In this document: in pieces, positions 18,581-28,300 of the stretch
Layout of the letters: each line of letters begins with the position of its first letter
Position numbering within the stretch: the first letter of the stretch is position 1
Origin: Komagataeibacter oboediens
GTDB lineage: Bacteria > Pseudomonadota > Alphaproteobacteria > Acetobacterales > Acetobacteraceae
Assembly: GCF_003207815.1 (NCBI RefSeq)
Contig: NZ_NKTX01000005.1
Location: forward strand, 89,318-153,317
Direction of reading: 5' to 3'
DNA length: 64,000 bases
Position numbers and translations under genes: made by a program
Notes under the pieces: model-generated
What the model was told of the DNA's origin: nothing
What the model saw: the letters and a program-made list of their open reading frames with translations, nothing else
The model's database searches: none

Positions 18581-20476
18581 ATGCGTGAAAACCGGAAAAA
18601 ACCTCCCACCCCTCAGGACGGGCAGGATGCCCGTCGGGCCGAAGGCTTCAAGCGTGCGACGGTAGGCGCAGTACGCGCGCTGGGCGGTCAGGCGCAGGCC
18701 GAGGTCTCGTTCCTCAACGGGCCGGTGCCGTCCGGGGCGTCGGTTACCGGCACGCATGTCCGCCTGCCCCAGCCCTCGCGGCAGATGACGGATGCGGACA
18801 TGACCCGCATGCGTGGCGCGGCCGATTCCGCTGCCCTGCGCCTGCGTCACCATGACGTGGCGCTGCATGCCAGCGCCATGCCCCCTGCAGGCGAAGCGCG
18901 CGAGGTATATGACGCGCTGGAACAGGCGCGTGTCGAAAGCCTTGGGGCGCGGCACATGGCGGGTGTTGCCGCCAACCTTGATGCCCGTCTGGCGCAGGAA
19001 TGCGCGGATATGGGGCTGGATCGCCTGTCCAGCCATACAAAGCTGCCAACGCCGCTTGCCCTTGGCCTGCTGGCGCGTGAGCGGATGTCCGGCCGTCCCC
19101 TGCCTGCATCCATGCGTACCCTTATGAAGGCGTGGTCCGATGATCTGCCACCAGCCGCCCTGCGCGCGCTGGATGAAATGGTGGAGCGGCAGGACAGCCA
19201 GCATGATTTCGCGCAGGCCGCGCGCAGGCTGCTTATGGCGTGCGACCTGATGCAGCAGGAAACCACGCCCGATGAGGCGGCCGACGATGGCACGGCCGAA
19301 GCCGAGGCCGCCAGCAGCGATGACGAGGAGCAGACGGACGACGCAACGCCCGAGCCCCAGGACGAAGGGCCGGAGGAAGATGACAATTCCCTGCCCATGC
19401 AGATGTCCCAGGGCACAGGTGCAGGTGATGAGGACCCCGATGACGGGGAACAGGGCGGATCGGCCAGCGGGTCGGAAGAAGCAGGCGGCCCGGGTGAGGA
19501 CGCGGCGGAAGAGGAAGATGTTCTCCCGTCCTATCACGCATTCACCACTGTGTATGACGAGGAAATCGCCGCCGAAGATCTGTGCGATGCGGAAGAACTG
19601 TTCCGCCTGCGGCAGACGCTGGACCAGCAGCTTGTCAGCATGCAGGGTGTGGTGTCCAAGCTGGCCAACCGGTTGCAGCGCAAGCTCATGGCGCAGCAGA
19701 CACGGGCGTGGGAATTCGACCTTGAGGAAGGGATGCTCGACGCGGGTCGCCTGTCGCGCATCGTGGTCAATCCCATGCTGTCCCTGTCGTACAAGCGCGA
19801 ACGCGATACCGATTTCCGCGATACGGTCGTCACCCTGCTGATCGACAATTCAGGGTCCATGCGCGGGCGGCCGATTTCAGTGGCCGCCATGTGTGGTGAC
19901 ATCCTTGCCCGTACGCTGGAACGCTGCGCGGTGAAAGTGGAAGTGCTGGGCTTTACCACCCGTGCATGGAAAGGGGGCCGCAGTCGCGAACTGTGGACGC
20001 AGGAAGGCAAGCCCGAAAATCCCGGGCGGCTGAATGACCTGCGCCATATCATCTACAAGGCCGCCGACATGCCGTGGCGGCGCGCGCGGCGCAATCTTGG
20101 CCTGATGCTGCGCGAGGGGCTGCTGAAGGAAAACATTGATGGGGAGGCCCTGCTGTGGGCGCAGCGGCGTCTTGCCACACGTGCGGAAGGCAGGCGTATC
20201 CTCATGGTGATTTCCGATGGCGCGCCCGTGGATGACAGTACGCTGTCGGCCAATCCGGGATCATATCTGGAAAATCACCTGCGCGAGGTCATTGCCCATA
20301 TCGAAAACCGCACCAGTACCGAACTGCTGGCCATTGGCATCGGTCATGACGTGACGCGGTATTACCGCCGCGCCGTGACCATTACCGACCCCGAGGAACT
20401 GGGCGGCACGATGATGAAGAAGCTGTCTGAACTGTTTGAGGAAGAAGCCACGCGCGGTCGCAGGCGCGGCGGTTAG
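18581..20476 (+). CDS. cobT: Cobaltochelatase subunit CobT (vWA domain)
   Basis: CobT is the von Willebrand A partner of CobS. The 631-residue protein has an N-terminal helical region, a strongly acidic stretch at about residues 230-320 (rich in Asp, Glu, Gly and Ser) and a C-terminal vWA domain with the MIDAS motif DNSGSM at about residue 423 followed by [18 protein letters not shown]. All three parts are normal for the family. The acidic linker contacts the CobS ring in related chelatases. It is translationally close to cobS and is followed by a strong terminator at 20482-20516. Confidence 0.93.
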   Translation: MRENRKKPPTPQDGQDARRAEGFKRATVGAVRALGGQAQAEVSFLNGPVPSGASVTGTHVRLPQPSRQMTDADMTRMRGAADSAALRLRHHDVALHASAMPPAGEAREVYDALEQARVESLGARHMAGVAANLDARLAQECADMGLDRLSSHTKLPTPLALGLLARERMSGRPLPASMRTLMKAWSDDLPPAALRALDEMVERQDSQHDFAQAARRLLMACDLMQQETTPDEAADDGTAEAEAASSDDEEQTDDATPEPQDEGPEEDDNSLPMQMSQGTGAGDEDPDDGEQGGSASGSEEAGGPGEDAAEEEDVLPSYHAFTTVYDEEIAAEDLCDAEELFRLRQTLDQQLVSMQGVVSKLANRLQRKLMAQQTRAWEFDLEEGMLDAGRLSRIVVNPMLSLSYKRERDTDFRDTVVTLLIDNSGSMRGRPISVAAMCGDILARTLERCAVKVEVLGFTTRAWKGGRSRELWTQEGKPENPGRLNDLRHIIYKAADMPWRRARRNLGLMLREGLLKENIDGEALLWAQRRLATRAEGRRILMVISDGAPVDDSTLSANPGSYLENHLREVIAHIENRTSTELLAIGIGHDVTRYYRRAVTITDPEELGGTMMKKLSELFEEEATRGRRRGG

Positions 20477-20481
20477 GCCCC

Positions 20482-20516
20482 TGCCCCACTCCGGCGTATG
20501 GAGCGGGGCTTTTTTT
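20482..20516 (+). terminator. Rho-independent terminator of the cobST operon
   Basis: GCCCC and CTCC on the left arm pair with GGAG and GGGGC on the right, with one internal mismatch and a short loop, and are followed by a run of seven T residues. It lies a few bases after the cobT stop. Confidence 0.85.
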
Positions 20517-20532
20517 AACCTAACTGCGGCAT

Positions 20533-20613
20533 AAGAAGTGTTTGGTGAAGCTTTTTTGCAAAAAGCTTCAAAAAACACCGCCTTCCTGAAAAAAGCGGCC
20601 CCAGAAACTTCTT
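20533..20613. repeat. Composite intergenic palindromic repeat, copy 1
   Basis: Outer arms AAGAAGTGTTTGG and CCAGAAACTTCTT are near-complementary. Inside, GAAGCTTTTT (20547-20556) and AAAAAGCTTC (20560-20569) form a perfect 10-bp stem with loop TGC, and a second stem is built from CCGC/GCGG. It follows the cobT terminator and precedes the convergent decarboxylase stop. The same inner HindIII-centred palindrome recurs at 24218 in this window, and the outer arms resemble the copies at 39229, 48033 and 53876. Confidence 0.75.
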
Positions 20614-20634
20614 TAATTTTCTCTCAACAGCGTT

Positions 20635-22068
20635 TTAGTCCGCCGTCAGCCTGCGGTCCGCAAGGTCCAGCAGCGCATCCAGCATATGGTCCACATCAGC
20701 ATTGGTGGTGCGGTGGTTGACGATGGCCGCACGGATGGCCTTGCGCCCGTTGATGATGGTGGTCGAAGGGGCCGCGATCCCGCTTTCATGCAGGTCCTTC
20801 ACCACCTCCCCGTTGAAATGGTCAAGGTCCTCCACGGGGGCGATGATGCGGAAGCACACGATATTCAGCGTAACCGGGGCCAGCAGTTCCAGGCGCGCAT
20901 TGGCCTCGACACGTGCGGCAAGGTGCCGGGCGATGGCGCAGCAGTTGGCGATCATCCGGCCCATGCCATCCGCACCATAGGTGCCCAGCGTCATCCACAC
21001 CTTCAGCGCGCGGAACCCGCGTGACAGGTCGGGGCCAAGGTCGCAGTACCATGGCGCATTGGTGGCAAGTCCGCGGTCCTCACGCGCAAGGTAGGCGCGC
21101 GACTGCGCGAAGGCTGCGGCCTGCGCACCGGGGCGACGGACAAGGATGCAGCCCGCGTCGTACTGCACCTGCGCCCATTTATGGAAATCGAAGGCCACGC
21201 TGTCCGCGCGTTCCAGTCCCCGCAGGCCGGGCCGCAGCGTATCGGACAGCATGGCCAGCGCGCCGAATGCGCCATCGACATGGAACCAGATGTTTTCACG
21301 TGCCGCGATATCGGCCAGGGTGTTCAGGTCGTCGATCGCCCCGGTATCCACAGTGCCTGCCGTGCCGATCACCATGAACGGTTCCAGCCCCGCCGCGCGG
21401 TCGCGGGCAATGGCGCGCTCCAGTTCGGGCAGGATCATGCAGTTGTCCGCATCCACCGGAATGACGCGCAGGGCATCGGTGCCAAGGCCGGTCAGGTCGA
21501 ACGCCCGTGAAATACAGCCATGTGCGGTCGCGGCGGCATATCCCACCAGCCTGCGCGTGCCCACGCCCTTGGCGCGCATGTCCAGCCCGTCGGGCACGGC
21601 ACGGCTGGCGGTAATGACGGCAATCATGTTCGCCATGGATGACCCGGTCACCAGCAGTCCCGTGGTGGTGTCGGGAAAGCCGCACATTTCCGCAGCCCAG
21701 CGGATGACTTCGCGCTCGACCTCGATCGGGGCGTGGTCGCGGCCACCGCAATTCGCGTTCAGCCCGCCAACCAGCAGTTCCGACAGCATGCCGACCGCAG
21801 TGCCGCCGCCATGCACCCAGCCCATGAAACCGGGATGCACATTGCCGGTGGAATAGGGTTCGACCAGTTCGCGAAAACGGGCGTACAGCTCTTCCGGCGG
21901 GGTCGGATCATGCGGCAGACCGGTGCGAAGCCGCGCACGCAGGGCGTCGGGCATAGGCTGCCAGACCGGGCGGTCGCGCAGGGTGGACAGGCGGTCGATC
22001 ATATCATCCACCATCTGATGGCCCAGGGCGCGCAGCCCATCCCAGTTGTCCGGATCCAGTCCTGTCAT
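20635..22068 (-). CDS. Pyridoxal-5'-phosphate-dependent (aromatic) amino acid decarboxylase
   Basis: The 477-residue protein belongs to the group II decarboxylase family (aromatic L-amino acid / tyrosine / glutamate decarboxylases). The PLP lysine is in SVAFDFHKWAQVQYDAG, the cofactor aspartate/histidine region is IWFHVDGAFGALAML, and GLLVTGSSMANMIAV is the conserved glycine-rich turn. The N-terminal HPGFMGWVHGGGTAVGML segment fits aromatic or tryptophan-type members. The exact substrate cannot be assigned. It is on its own, 100 bp downstream of an SBF-type transporter in the same direction, which could move a substrate or product; that is inference. Confidence 0.88.
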   Translation of the reverse strand: MTGLDPDNWDGLRALGHQMVDDMIDRLSTLRDRPVWQPMPDALRARLRTGLPHDPTPPEELYARFRELVEPYSTGNVHPGFMGWVHGGGTAVGMLSELLVGGLNANCGGRDHAPIEVEREVIRWAAEMCGFPDTTTGLLVTGSSMANMIAVITASRAVPDGLDMRAKGVGTRRLVGYAAATAHGCISRAFDLTGLGTDALRVIPVDADNCMILPELERAIARDRAAGLEPFMVIGTAGTVDTGAIDDLNTLADIAARENIWFHVDGAFGALAMLSDTLRPGLRGLERADSVAFDFHKWAQVQYDAGCILVRRPGAQAAAFAQSRAYLAREDRGLATNAPWYCDLGPDLSRGFRALKVWMTLGTYGADGMGRMIANCCAIARHLAARVEANARLELLAPVTLNIVCFRIIAPVEDLDHFNGEVVKDLHESGIAAPSTTIINGRKAIRAAIVNHRTTNADVDHMLDALLDLADRRLTAD

Positions 22069-22168
22069 CTCTCTCCACCATATCCTGCGGTTGCAAGGCC
22101 CGTCTGGCCTGTCTGGCGTGCCCTACATACCGGGCCGCGCGTGTGGGCGCGAGGGGGAAAGGATGCAA

Positions 22169-23125
22169 TCAGTCTCCATCCCCTTCCGCACCCGTGCGTC
22201 GCGCCAGGGTGGCGCATACGAAAAGCTGGACCTGATGGTAGATCATGAGCGGCATGACAATCAGCCCGACATCGCGGGGTGAAAACAGCACGCTGGCAAT
22301 CGGCACGCCCGATGCCAGCGATTTCTTGGACCCGCAGAATATGATGGCAATCCGGTCGGCGCGGGGAAAACGGCACAGTCGCCCCGCCATCATGGTCAGC
22401 CCCAGCACGATTGCCAGCAGTCCGGCATCCACCACTCCCACCCGACCAAGCTGCAGCGGCGGCAGTCGGTGCCACAGTCCTTGCGTCACGGCTTCGCTGA
22501 AGGCGGTATAGACCACCACGAGGATCGATCCCCTGTCGGAAAAGGACAGCAGCTTTTTGTGCCTGTGCGCCCATGCCCCGATCCATGGCTGGGCCACCTG
22601 CCCCGCGATGAAGGGGACCAGCAGCTGCAGCACGATGGGCATGATCCCGCCGCCACTACCCGTGCCATGCCGGCCAAACACGATCCCTACCAGAAGTGGC
22701 GTCAGGAAAATGCCCAGTATGTTGGACAGGGTGGCCGAACAGATGGCGGCGGCCACATTGCCCCGTGCAATCGAGGTAAAGGCGATGGAGGACTGCACTG
22801 TTGATGGCAGGCAGCACAGGAACAGCACGCCCGTCCACATGGGCGCATCCAGCATGCCCGGCAGTGCCGCATGCAGCGCCATGCCCAGCAGGGGAAACAT
22901 GACAAACGTGCATGACAGGATGGCAAGATGGAGTCGCCACCCCAGCATTCCCTCCATGACCGCGCGACGGGACAGGCGCGCGCCCTGCAGGAAAAACATG
23001 TTCGCGATCATGATGATGGCAAGGATATTGAAGACCCTGACCCCATCCCCGCGACAGGGCAGCACGCTTGCCAGCGCTACGGTGGTCAGCAGGCAGGCAA
23101 GGAAGGAATCAATCCGGCGCAGCAT
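22169..23125 (-). CDS. SBF-like (bile acid:sodium symporter superfamily, YfeH-type) transporter
   Basis: This 318-residue integral membrane protein has about nine or ten hydrophobic helices. MIANMFFLQGARLSRRAVMEG, LFLCCLPSTVQSSIAFTSIARGN and IIFCGSKKSLASGVPIASVLF are typical of the YfeH/SBF-like group of the bile acid:sodium symporter superfamily; the crossover helices contain the ion-binding polar residues. Substrates of bacterial members are mostly unknown. It precedes the decarboxylase gene on the same strand and is divergent from the unknown exported protein at 23215, with about 90 bp between the starts. Confidence 0.85.
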   Translation of the reverse strand: MLRRIDSFLACLLTTVALASVLPCRGDGVRVFNILAIIMIANMFFLQGARLSRRAVMEGMLGWRLHLAILSCTFVMFPLLGMALHAALPGMLDAPMWTGVLFLCCLPSTVQSSIAFTSIARGNVAAAICSATLSNILGIFLTPLLVGIVFGRHGTGSGGGIMPIVLQLLVPFIAGQVAQPWIGAWAHRHKKLLSFSDRGSILVVVYTAFSEAVTQGLWHRLPPLQLGRVGVVDAGLLAIVLGLTMMAGRLCRFPRADRIAIIFCGSKKSLASGVPIASVLFSPRDVGLIVMPLMIYHQVQLFVCATLARRTGAEGDGD

Positions 23126-23214
23126 GGCGGCGTGGGCATGGCTGTTTCATCATGGCGGTGGGCATATCATACCCGATTGCATCCGGCGCGTAATCACGCC
23201 AACTTGTGCCGCAA

Positions 23215-24147
23215 ATGAAGACATTATTCATCACTACCGCCCTCGCCGTCCTGTCCTGCATCGGGCCGGCCGGGGCCACGGCCCTGCCAGCCACATGCGG
23301 CCATGTGCAGGTGGGCAGCAGTCAGCCCCATGGCAATGGTGCCCTTGCGGGGCACGGCTACGACCTGTCGCTGGCTGGGGATGCGGACCAGACATTCCAT
23401 GCCACCGACATTGCGGCCAGTGGCACCGGGCTGCCCCCGCAGGCGCTGCGGGATATGGAGGATGTGGCCTCTCTCGTCATGCTGGCGACGCTGACGGGTC
23501 ATCATTCACAGGGATGTTCGCAGGATTATTTCGTATCCGCCGCCACCCCGATCATGGAAGGGCTGCGTGCGGGCCACAGTTATGACCTGACATGGCAGGG
23601 CGGCCTGCTGACCAGTGGTCAGACAAAACTGTCCTTCCGTCGCGCGCACCTGCATCTGGCGGGTGCCGCAAGCGGTAGCGCCCCGGCCACGCTGACGCTG
23701 GATACGCAGGGCATTGGCATTACCGGCACGCATAACACGCTGCTGGCCAGTGCCCTGCCGCAGCAGGCAGCGGCCAATGCATCCGTACCCGGGGAGTCAC
23801 TGGTGCCGCTGGCTGCCGCCATTACCGGCCATCCGCCCGAAAACGTGCGCGTGCCCCTGCATGTGGCGTCCCTGACCGCGCAGCGCGGCGCCATGCAGAT
23901 TACCGGCAATGGCGATGCCAACCTGACAGGCAATACCGACGCGTCATCCGCCACTGGACACATACAGGTGCAGAACCTTGATGCCGTGATCGAGACCCTG
24001 CGCAATGCGGGTCAGACGCGGGCCAGCGCCGCGCTGATCCTGGCCAAGCTGTTCGGGCATAAAGCGCCGTCGGGCGGCACGTCGTGGGATGTCAGCTGGG
24101 AGGGCGGGGTCATGACCGTCAATCATATTCCCCTTCCCATCCGCTAG
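23215..24147 (+). CDS. Unknown exported protein with repeated beta-rich segments
   Basis: I do not recognise this 310-residue protein with confidence. It has a clear Sec signal peptide (MKTLFITTALAVLSC then AGATA) and no further membrane segment. The mature part is rich in Thr, Ala, Gly and His, with short beta-like stretches (HSYDLTWQGGLLTSGQTKLSF, WDVSWEGGVMTVN) that resemble DUF2125/AsmA-type domains. Two cysteines occur in the first half. GTG 23206 would add three residues; I chose ATG 23215, although no good ribosome binding site precedes either. It is monocistronic and followed by a repeat element. Confidence 0.7.
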   Translation: MKTLFITTALAVLSCIGPAGATALPATCGHVQVGSSQPHGNGALAGHGYDLSLAGDADQTFHATDIAASGTGLPPQALRDMEDVASLVMLATLTGHHSQGCSQDYFVSAATPIMEGLRAGHSYDLTWQGGLLTSGQTKLSFRRAHLHLAGAASGSAPATLTLDTQGIGITGTHNTLLASALPQQAAANASVPGESLVPLAAAITGHPPENVRVPLHVASLTAQRGAMQITGNGDANLTGNTDASSATGHIQVQNLDAVIETLRNAGQTRASAALILAKLFGHKAPSGGTSWDVSWEGGVMTVNHIPLPIR

Positions 24148-24217
24148 ATCCCTGTCCGCACAGCGTGTCGCTCCCGTTCTGTGGCCGGGACGCGGCAGGC
24201 GGGTGCGCGACTGAGGG

Positions 24218-24290
24218 ATCTTTTTGGTAAAGCTTTTTTCAAAAAGCTTCCGGACGCGCCATCTCTTTGAAAAAACGCCTTCCGGGACTC
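24218..24290. repeat. Composite intergenic palindromic repeat, copy 2
   Basis: AAGCTTTTT (24230-24238) and AAAAAGCTT (24241-24249) form a 9-bp stem with a 2-base loop, preceded by TTTTTGGTA as in copy 1 (TTTGGTG). The right half (CTTTGAAAAAACGCC) is degenerate compared with copy 1. It lies between the unknown exported protein and the convergent hydrolase gene. Confidence 0.65.
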
Positions 24291-24306
24291 CTGCATACAG
24301 ACTGTT

Positions 24307-25200
24307 TCACCCATGTGGCGCCGCAAGGAAGGGTCCGACCGCCTGCAGGTACTGCTGGGGCTGTTCAATCGCTGGTCCATGCCCGCATGCAGGGATTACA
24401 GCCAGCTTTGCGCCCGGTATGCGTGCTGCGAAATCCTGACCATCAGCCAGCGGTACGATCTGGTCGTCCTGTCCCCAGACCACAAGCGTGGGGATGGTGA
24501 TGCGTGTCATCTGTTCATCGAGGAAGGTCGCCGGGTCATTGATGTTATGAAGCAGGCTGTCCTGTGTGTACTGCGTGCCTTCGGCAAGACGGGTTTCGAA
24601 AGCGTTTTCCACCACCGCGTCGGTAATCAGGGCATGGTTGTGGAACAGCGTGCCCAGTCCGGTGCGCGTGCCTTCGATGGACAGGGCATGGCTGAAGGGC
24701 GGTGTGCCCTTGCTGAATAGACTCCGGTGGCCGGCCGCATCGGTCAGCACCAGCTTTTCGGGGCGGAGCATGGCGGGATTGTTTTCCGCCTCGACGGCAT
24801 ACAGACCCGCAATCCAGCCACCCAGCGATTCACCGGCGAGCATGAAATGCGTGACGTGGCGGGCTTTCAGGAAGCCATCAAGCATATCCACCCATGTCTG
24901 CACCCCGTAGGCGATCATGGGCTTGGCCGACTGCCCGAAGCCAAGCTGGTCCATGGCCAGAACATGGTAATGCCGGGCCAGTTCAGGAATGACCTTGCCC
25001 CAGTCGAAACGGGCATTGCTGCCCAGACCATGCACCAGAACCAGGTCAGGTCCGTGTCCCGCTTCGATAAAGCGGATCGTCTGCCCATGTACCTGGACGG
25101 TCTGCATGACATCAGCTGCCTGCGCGTGTGGCACGGTGCATATCGTGCCGCAGGCCAGCGCAAGGGCTGCCGTCAGGCAGCGGATCGTTTTGGGGATCAT
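24307..25200 (-). CDS. Exported alpha/beta hydrolase
   Basis: The 297-residue protein has a signal peptide (MIPKTIRCLTAALALACG, then HAQA) and an alpha/beta hydrolase domain: the oxyanion-hole segment VLVHGLGSNARFDW, the nucleophile elbow MLAGESLGGWIAG with its serine, the acid region LVVWGQDDQIVPLADG, and the histidine in PACGHGPAIEQPQQ. It is therefore a complete Ser-Asp-His hydrolase, probably periplasmic. The substrate is unknown; the closest look is to meta-cleavage hydrolases and esterases. ATG 25200 is preceded by GGATGG at suitable distance; the frame is open nine codons further upstream. Confidence 0.85.
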   Translation of the reverse strand: MIPKTIRCLTAALALACGTICTVPHAQAADVMQTVQVHGQTIRFIEAGHGPDLVLVHGLGSNARFDWGKVIPELARHYHVLAMDQLGFGQSAKPMIAYGVQTWVDMLDGFLKARHVTHFMLAGESLGGWIAGLYAVEAENNPAMLRPEKLVLTDAAGHRSLFSKGTPPFSHALSIEGTRTGLGTLFHNHALITDAVVENAFETRLAEGTQYTQDSLLHNINDPATFLDEQMTRITIPTLVVWGQDDQIVPLADGQDFAARIPGAKLAVIPACGHGPAIEQPQQYLQAVGPFLAAPHG

Positions 25201-25358
25201 ATCATTCCATCCTTTTTCCTGCACCACGGACGTGCCGTGGCCATGGCCTTACCCGTCAGGAAAATAGGGGATCGGACGCAGGCCGCCCACCAAAATCATA
25301 CCGGAACGGGAATGACATGGCGACCGCCCTGCCCCGCGCGTTCAGGCGGCATCCCGGC

Positions 25359-28300
25359 CTATGCCGGGATGGTTGTTTCCTCCTGCGCCAGCCGGACCAG
25401 CGCCGTCAGCACCTTGCGTGCCTGCGTGATGCGCTGGACGTTGGTCATTTCGCGTATGGTCGCCAGCTTGTGGTCGGGCCGCAGGCGGACATTGGCTTCC
25501 TTCTGCTTCGCAATCCATGCCACCAGCCCTGCCGGGTTGGCGAAGGTATTGCCACGGAACTGGATAACCATACCTTTCGGCCCGGCCTCCAGCCGTTCCA
25601 CTCCGGCCTCGCGGCACATGCGCTTCAGGGTGACGACATCCAGCAGGTTGCGCACCTCATCTGGCAGCGTGCCGAAGCGGTCTACCAGTTCGGCTTCCAT
25701 CGCCTCGACTTCCGCATCATTGGCCAGCGCCGCGATGCGGCGGTACAGGCCAAGGCGGACCGGCAGGTCGGTGACATAGGTATCGGGGATCAGCACCGGC
25801 AGGCCAAGGATGATGTTGGGCGTCCAGTCACGGTCCTGCAGCCTGCGCCGCCCTTTTTCCGTGCGCAGGTCGGCCACCGCGTCTTCCAGCATCTGCTGGT
25901 ACAGCTCGATCCCCACCTCGCGGATATGGCCCGACTGTTCATCGCCCAGCAGGTTGCCCGCACCGCGCAGGTCAAGGTCGTGGGATGCCAGCGTGAAACC
26001 TGCCCCCAGCGTATCCAGCGTCTGCATGACTTCCAGCCGTTTCTGCGCTGCCGCCGACAGCACATGCGTCTGGGGCCACGTAAGATAGGCATAGCCGCGC
26101 TGCTTGCCACGTCCCACGCGCCCGCGCAGCTGGTACAGCTGACCCAGACCGAACATATCGGCGCGGTGAATGATCAGCGTGTTGACTGCTGGCATGTCCA
26201 GACCGCTCTCCACAATGTTGGTGGACAGCAGGATGTCATATTTCCCGTCACTGAACTCGGTCATCACCCGTTCCAGCTCGGTTGGTGTCAGGCGGCCATG
26301 GGCCTGTACCAGCCGGGCATCGGGCACGATTTCATGCAGGCGCGCGGCCATGCGGTCCAGATCCTCGATACGCGGCACGACGCAGAAGACCTGCCCACCA
26401 CGGAAGCGTTCGCGCTGGATCGCCTCGCGGATCACCACGCTGTCGAACGGCATGATGAAGGTGCGCACCGCCAGCCGGTCGGTGGGCGGAGTGGCGATCA
26501 GGCTCATTTCCCGCACGCCGGTAAGCGCCAGCTGCAGTGTGCGCGGCAGCGGCGTTGCGGAGAGTGTCAGCACATGCACGTCCTCACGCAGCGCCTTTAG
26601 CTTTTCCTTATGCGCCACGCCGAAATGCTGTTCCTCATCGACGATCAGCAGGCCGAGATCGGCGAATTTCACTGTCTTGGCCAGTAGCGCGTGCGTGCCG
26701 ATCACGATATTGACCGTGTCATCAGCCAGCCCCTTGCGCACGGCGGTGGCTTCCTTGCCCGTGACCATGCGTGAAAGCTGCGCCACCTTGACCGGCAGCC
26801 CGGCGAAGCGGGCGGAGAACGTGCGGTAATGCTGGCGTGCCAGCAGCGTGGTCGGCACCACAACCGCCACCTGCGCACCTGACATGGCGGCAACAAAGGC
26901 GGCCCGCAGCGCAACTTCGGTCTTGCCAAAACCCACGTCGCCACAGACCAGCCGGTCCATCGGCCTGCCCGACGCCATGTCATCCAGCACGTCGGCAATG
27001 GCGCGGGACTGGTCCTCGGTCTCGACAAAGGGGAAGCGGGCACAGAACTCGTCCCACAGCCCGTCTTCGGGCGTAATGGCCGGGGCCTCGCGCAGGGCGC
27101 GCGCGGCGGCCGTGCGGATCAGTTCACCCGCCATGTCGCGGATGCGCTGTTTCATCTTTGCCTTGCGCGACTGCCACGACACGCCACCCAGCCTGTCCAG
27201 CGCCACATGGGCCTGATCCGAGCCGAAGCGGCTGAGCAGTTCGATATTCTCCACCGGCAGGAACAGCTTTTCATTGCCGTCATAGATCAGGCGCAGGCAG
27301 TCATGGGGGGCCGTGCCCACCCCGATCGTCTCCAGTCCGTCATAACGGCCGATGCCGTAATCCTGATGGACGATCAGGTCGCCTTCGGCAATTTCGGAGG
27401 CTTCGGAGATGAACTGGTCCGCCTTCTTGCGCCGGCGCGGCGGGCGGGAAATCCGCTCACCCAGCAGGTCCTGCTCGGATACGAAGGCCACGTTATCGGC
27501 CACGAAACCGCGTTCCAGCCCCAGTGTCAGCAGGCCCACGGTGTCGGGCTTCAGCTTCTGCGCGTCTTTCCATGTGGCGAATGTCTGGACCGGCAGGCGG
27601 TATTCACGCAGCAGCACGCCAATCCGCTCGCACGATCCCCGGCTCCAGGCCGTGACATAGGCGCGCCTGCCCGTCTGGGACCATTCCTCCACCTTCGCAT
27701 GCAGCATGGGAAAGACGTTTTCACGTCCGTCGGTCACGGTTTTGGCGAACATCTGTCCCGGCCTGCCGCCCGCGTCCATGCCGGGCGCGCCATCGGGCTG
27801 GGCGAAGGGCATGAACACCACGGCCTTGTGGCCCGCAATCATTGCATCCCAGCCCTTGCGGTCGAGATACATGAGGTGCGGCGGCAGCGGGCGGTATGGT
27901 ACTTCGCCTTCCCGCGTCGGCTGTCTGCGGGCGTCATAATGGTCCGCGATCATTTCCAGCCGGGTGACCAGCACCTCTTCCGCCTGGTTGGCCAGCGATA
28001 TGGACACGCCGGGCAGGTAGTCCACCAGCGTTTCCATCTGTTCGTGGAACAGGGGTAGCCAGTGCTCCATTCCCGCGTGCCGCCTGCCGTCCGATATGTG
28101 CTGGTACAGCGGGTCATTGGCCGCGGCCGGGCCAAACAGGTCGCGCCAGCCGGTGCGGAAGCGTGAGATGCTGGCGGGATCAAGGCTGAAATCCGCCACC
28201 GGACGCATGGTCAGGCTGTCGATCTTCGCGGTCGAGCGCTGGGTGCCGGGGTCAAAGCGGCGGATGTTCTCCACCTCGTCACCAAACAGGTCAAGGCGCA

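Noticed and set aside
18395..19537. 380-codon frame antisense to cobT
   Set aside because: It lies opposite the acidic Asp/Glu linker of CobT, whose GC-rich codons leave few stops on the other strand.
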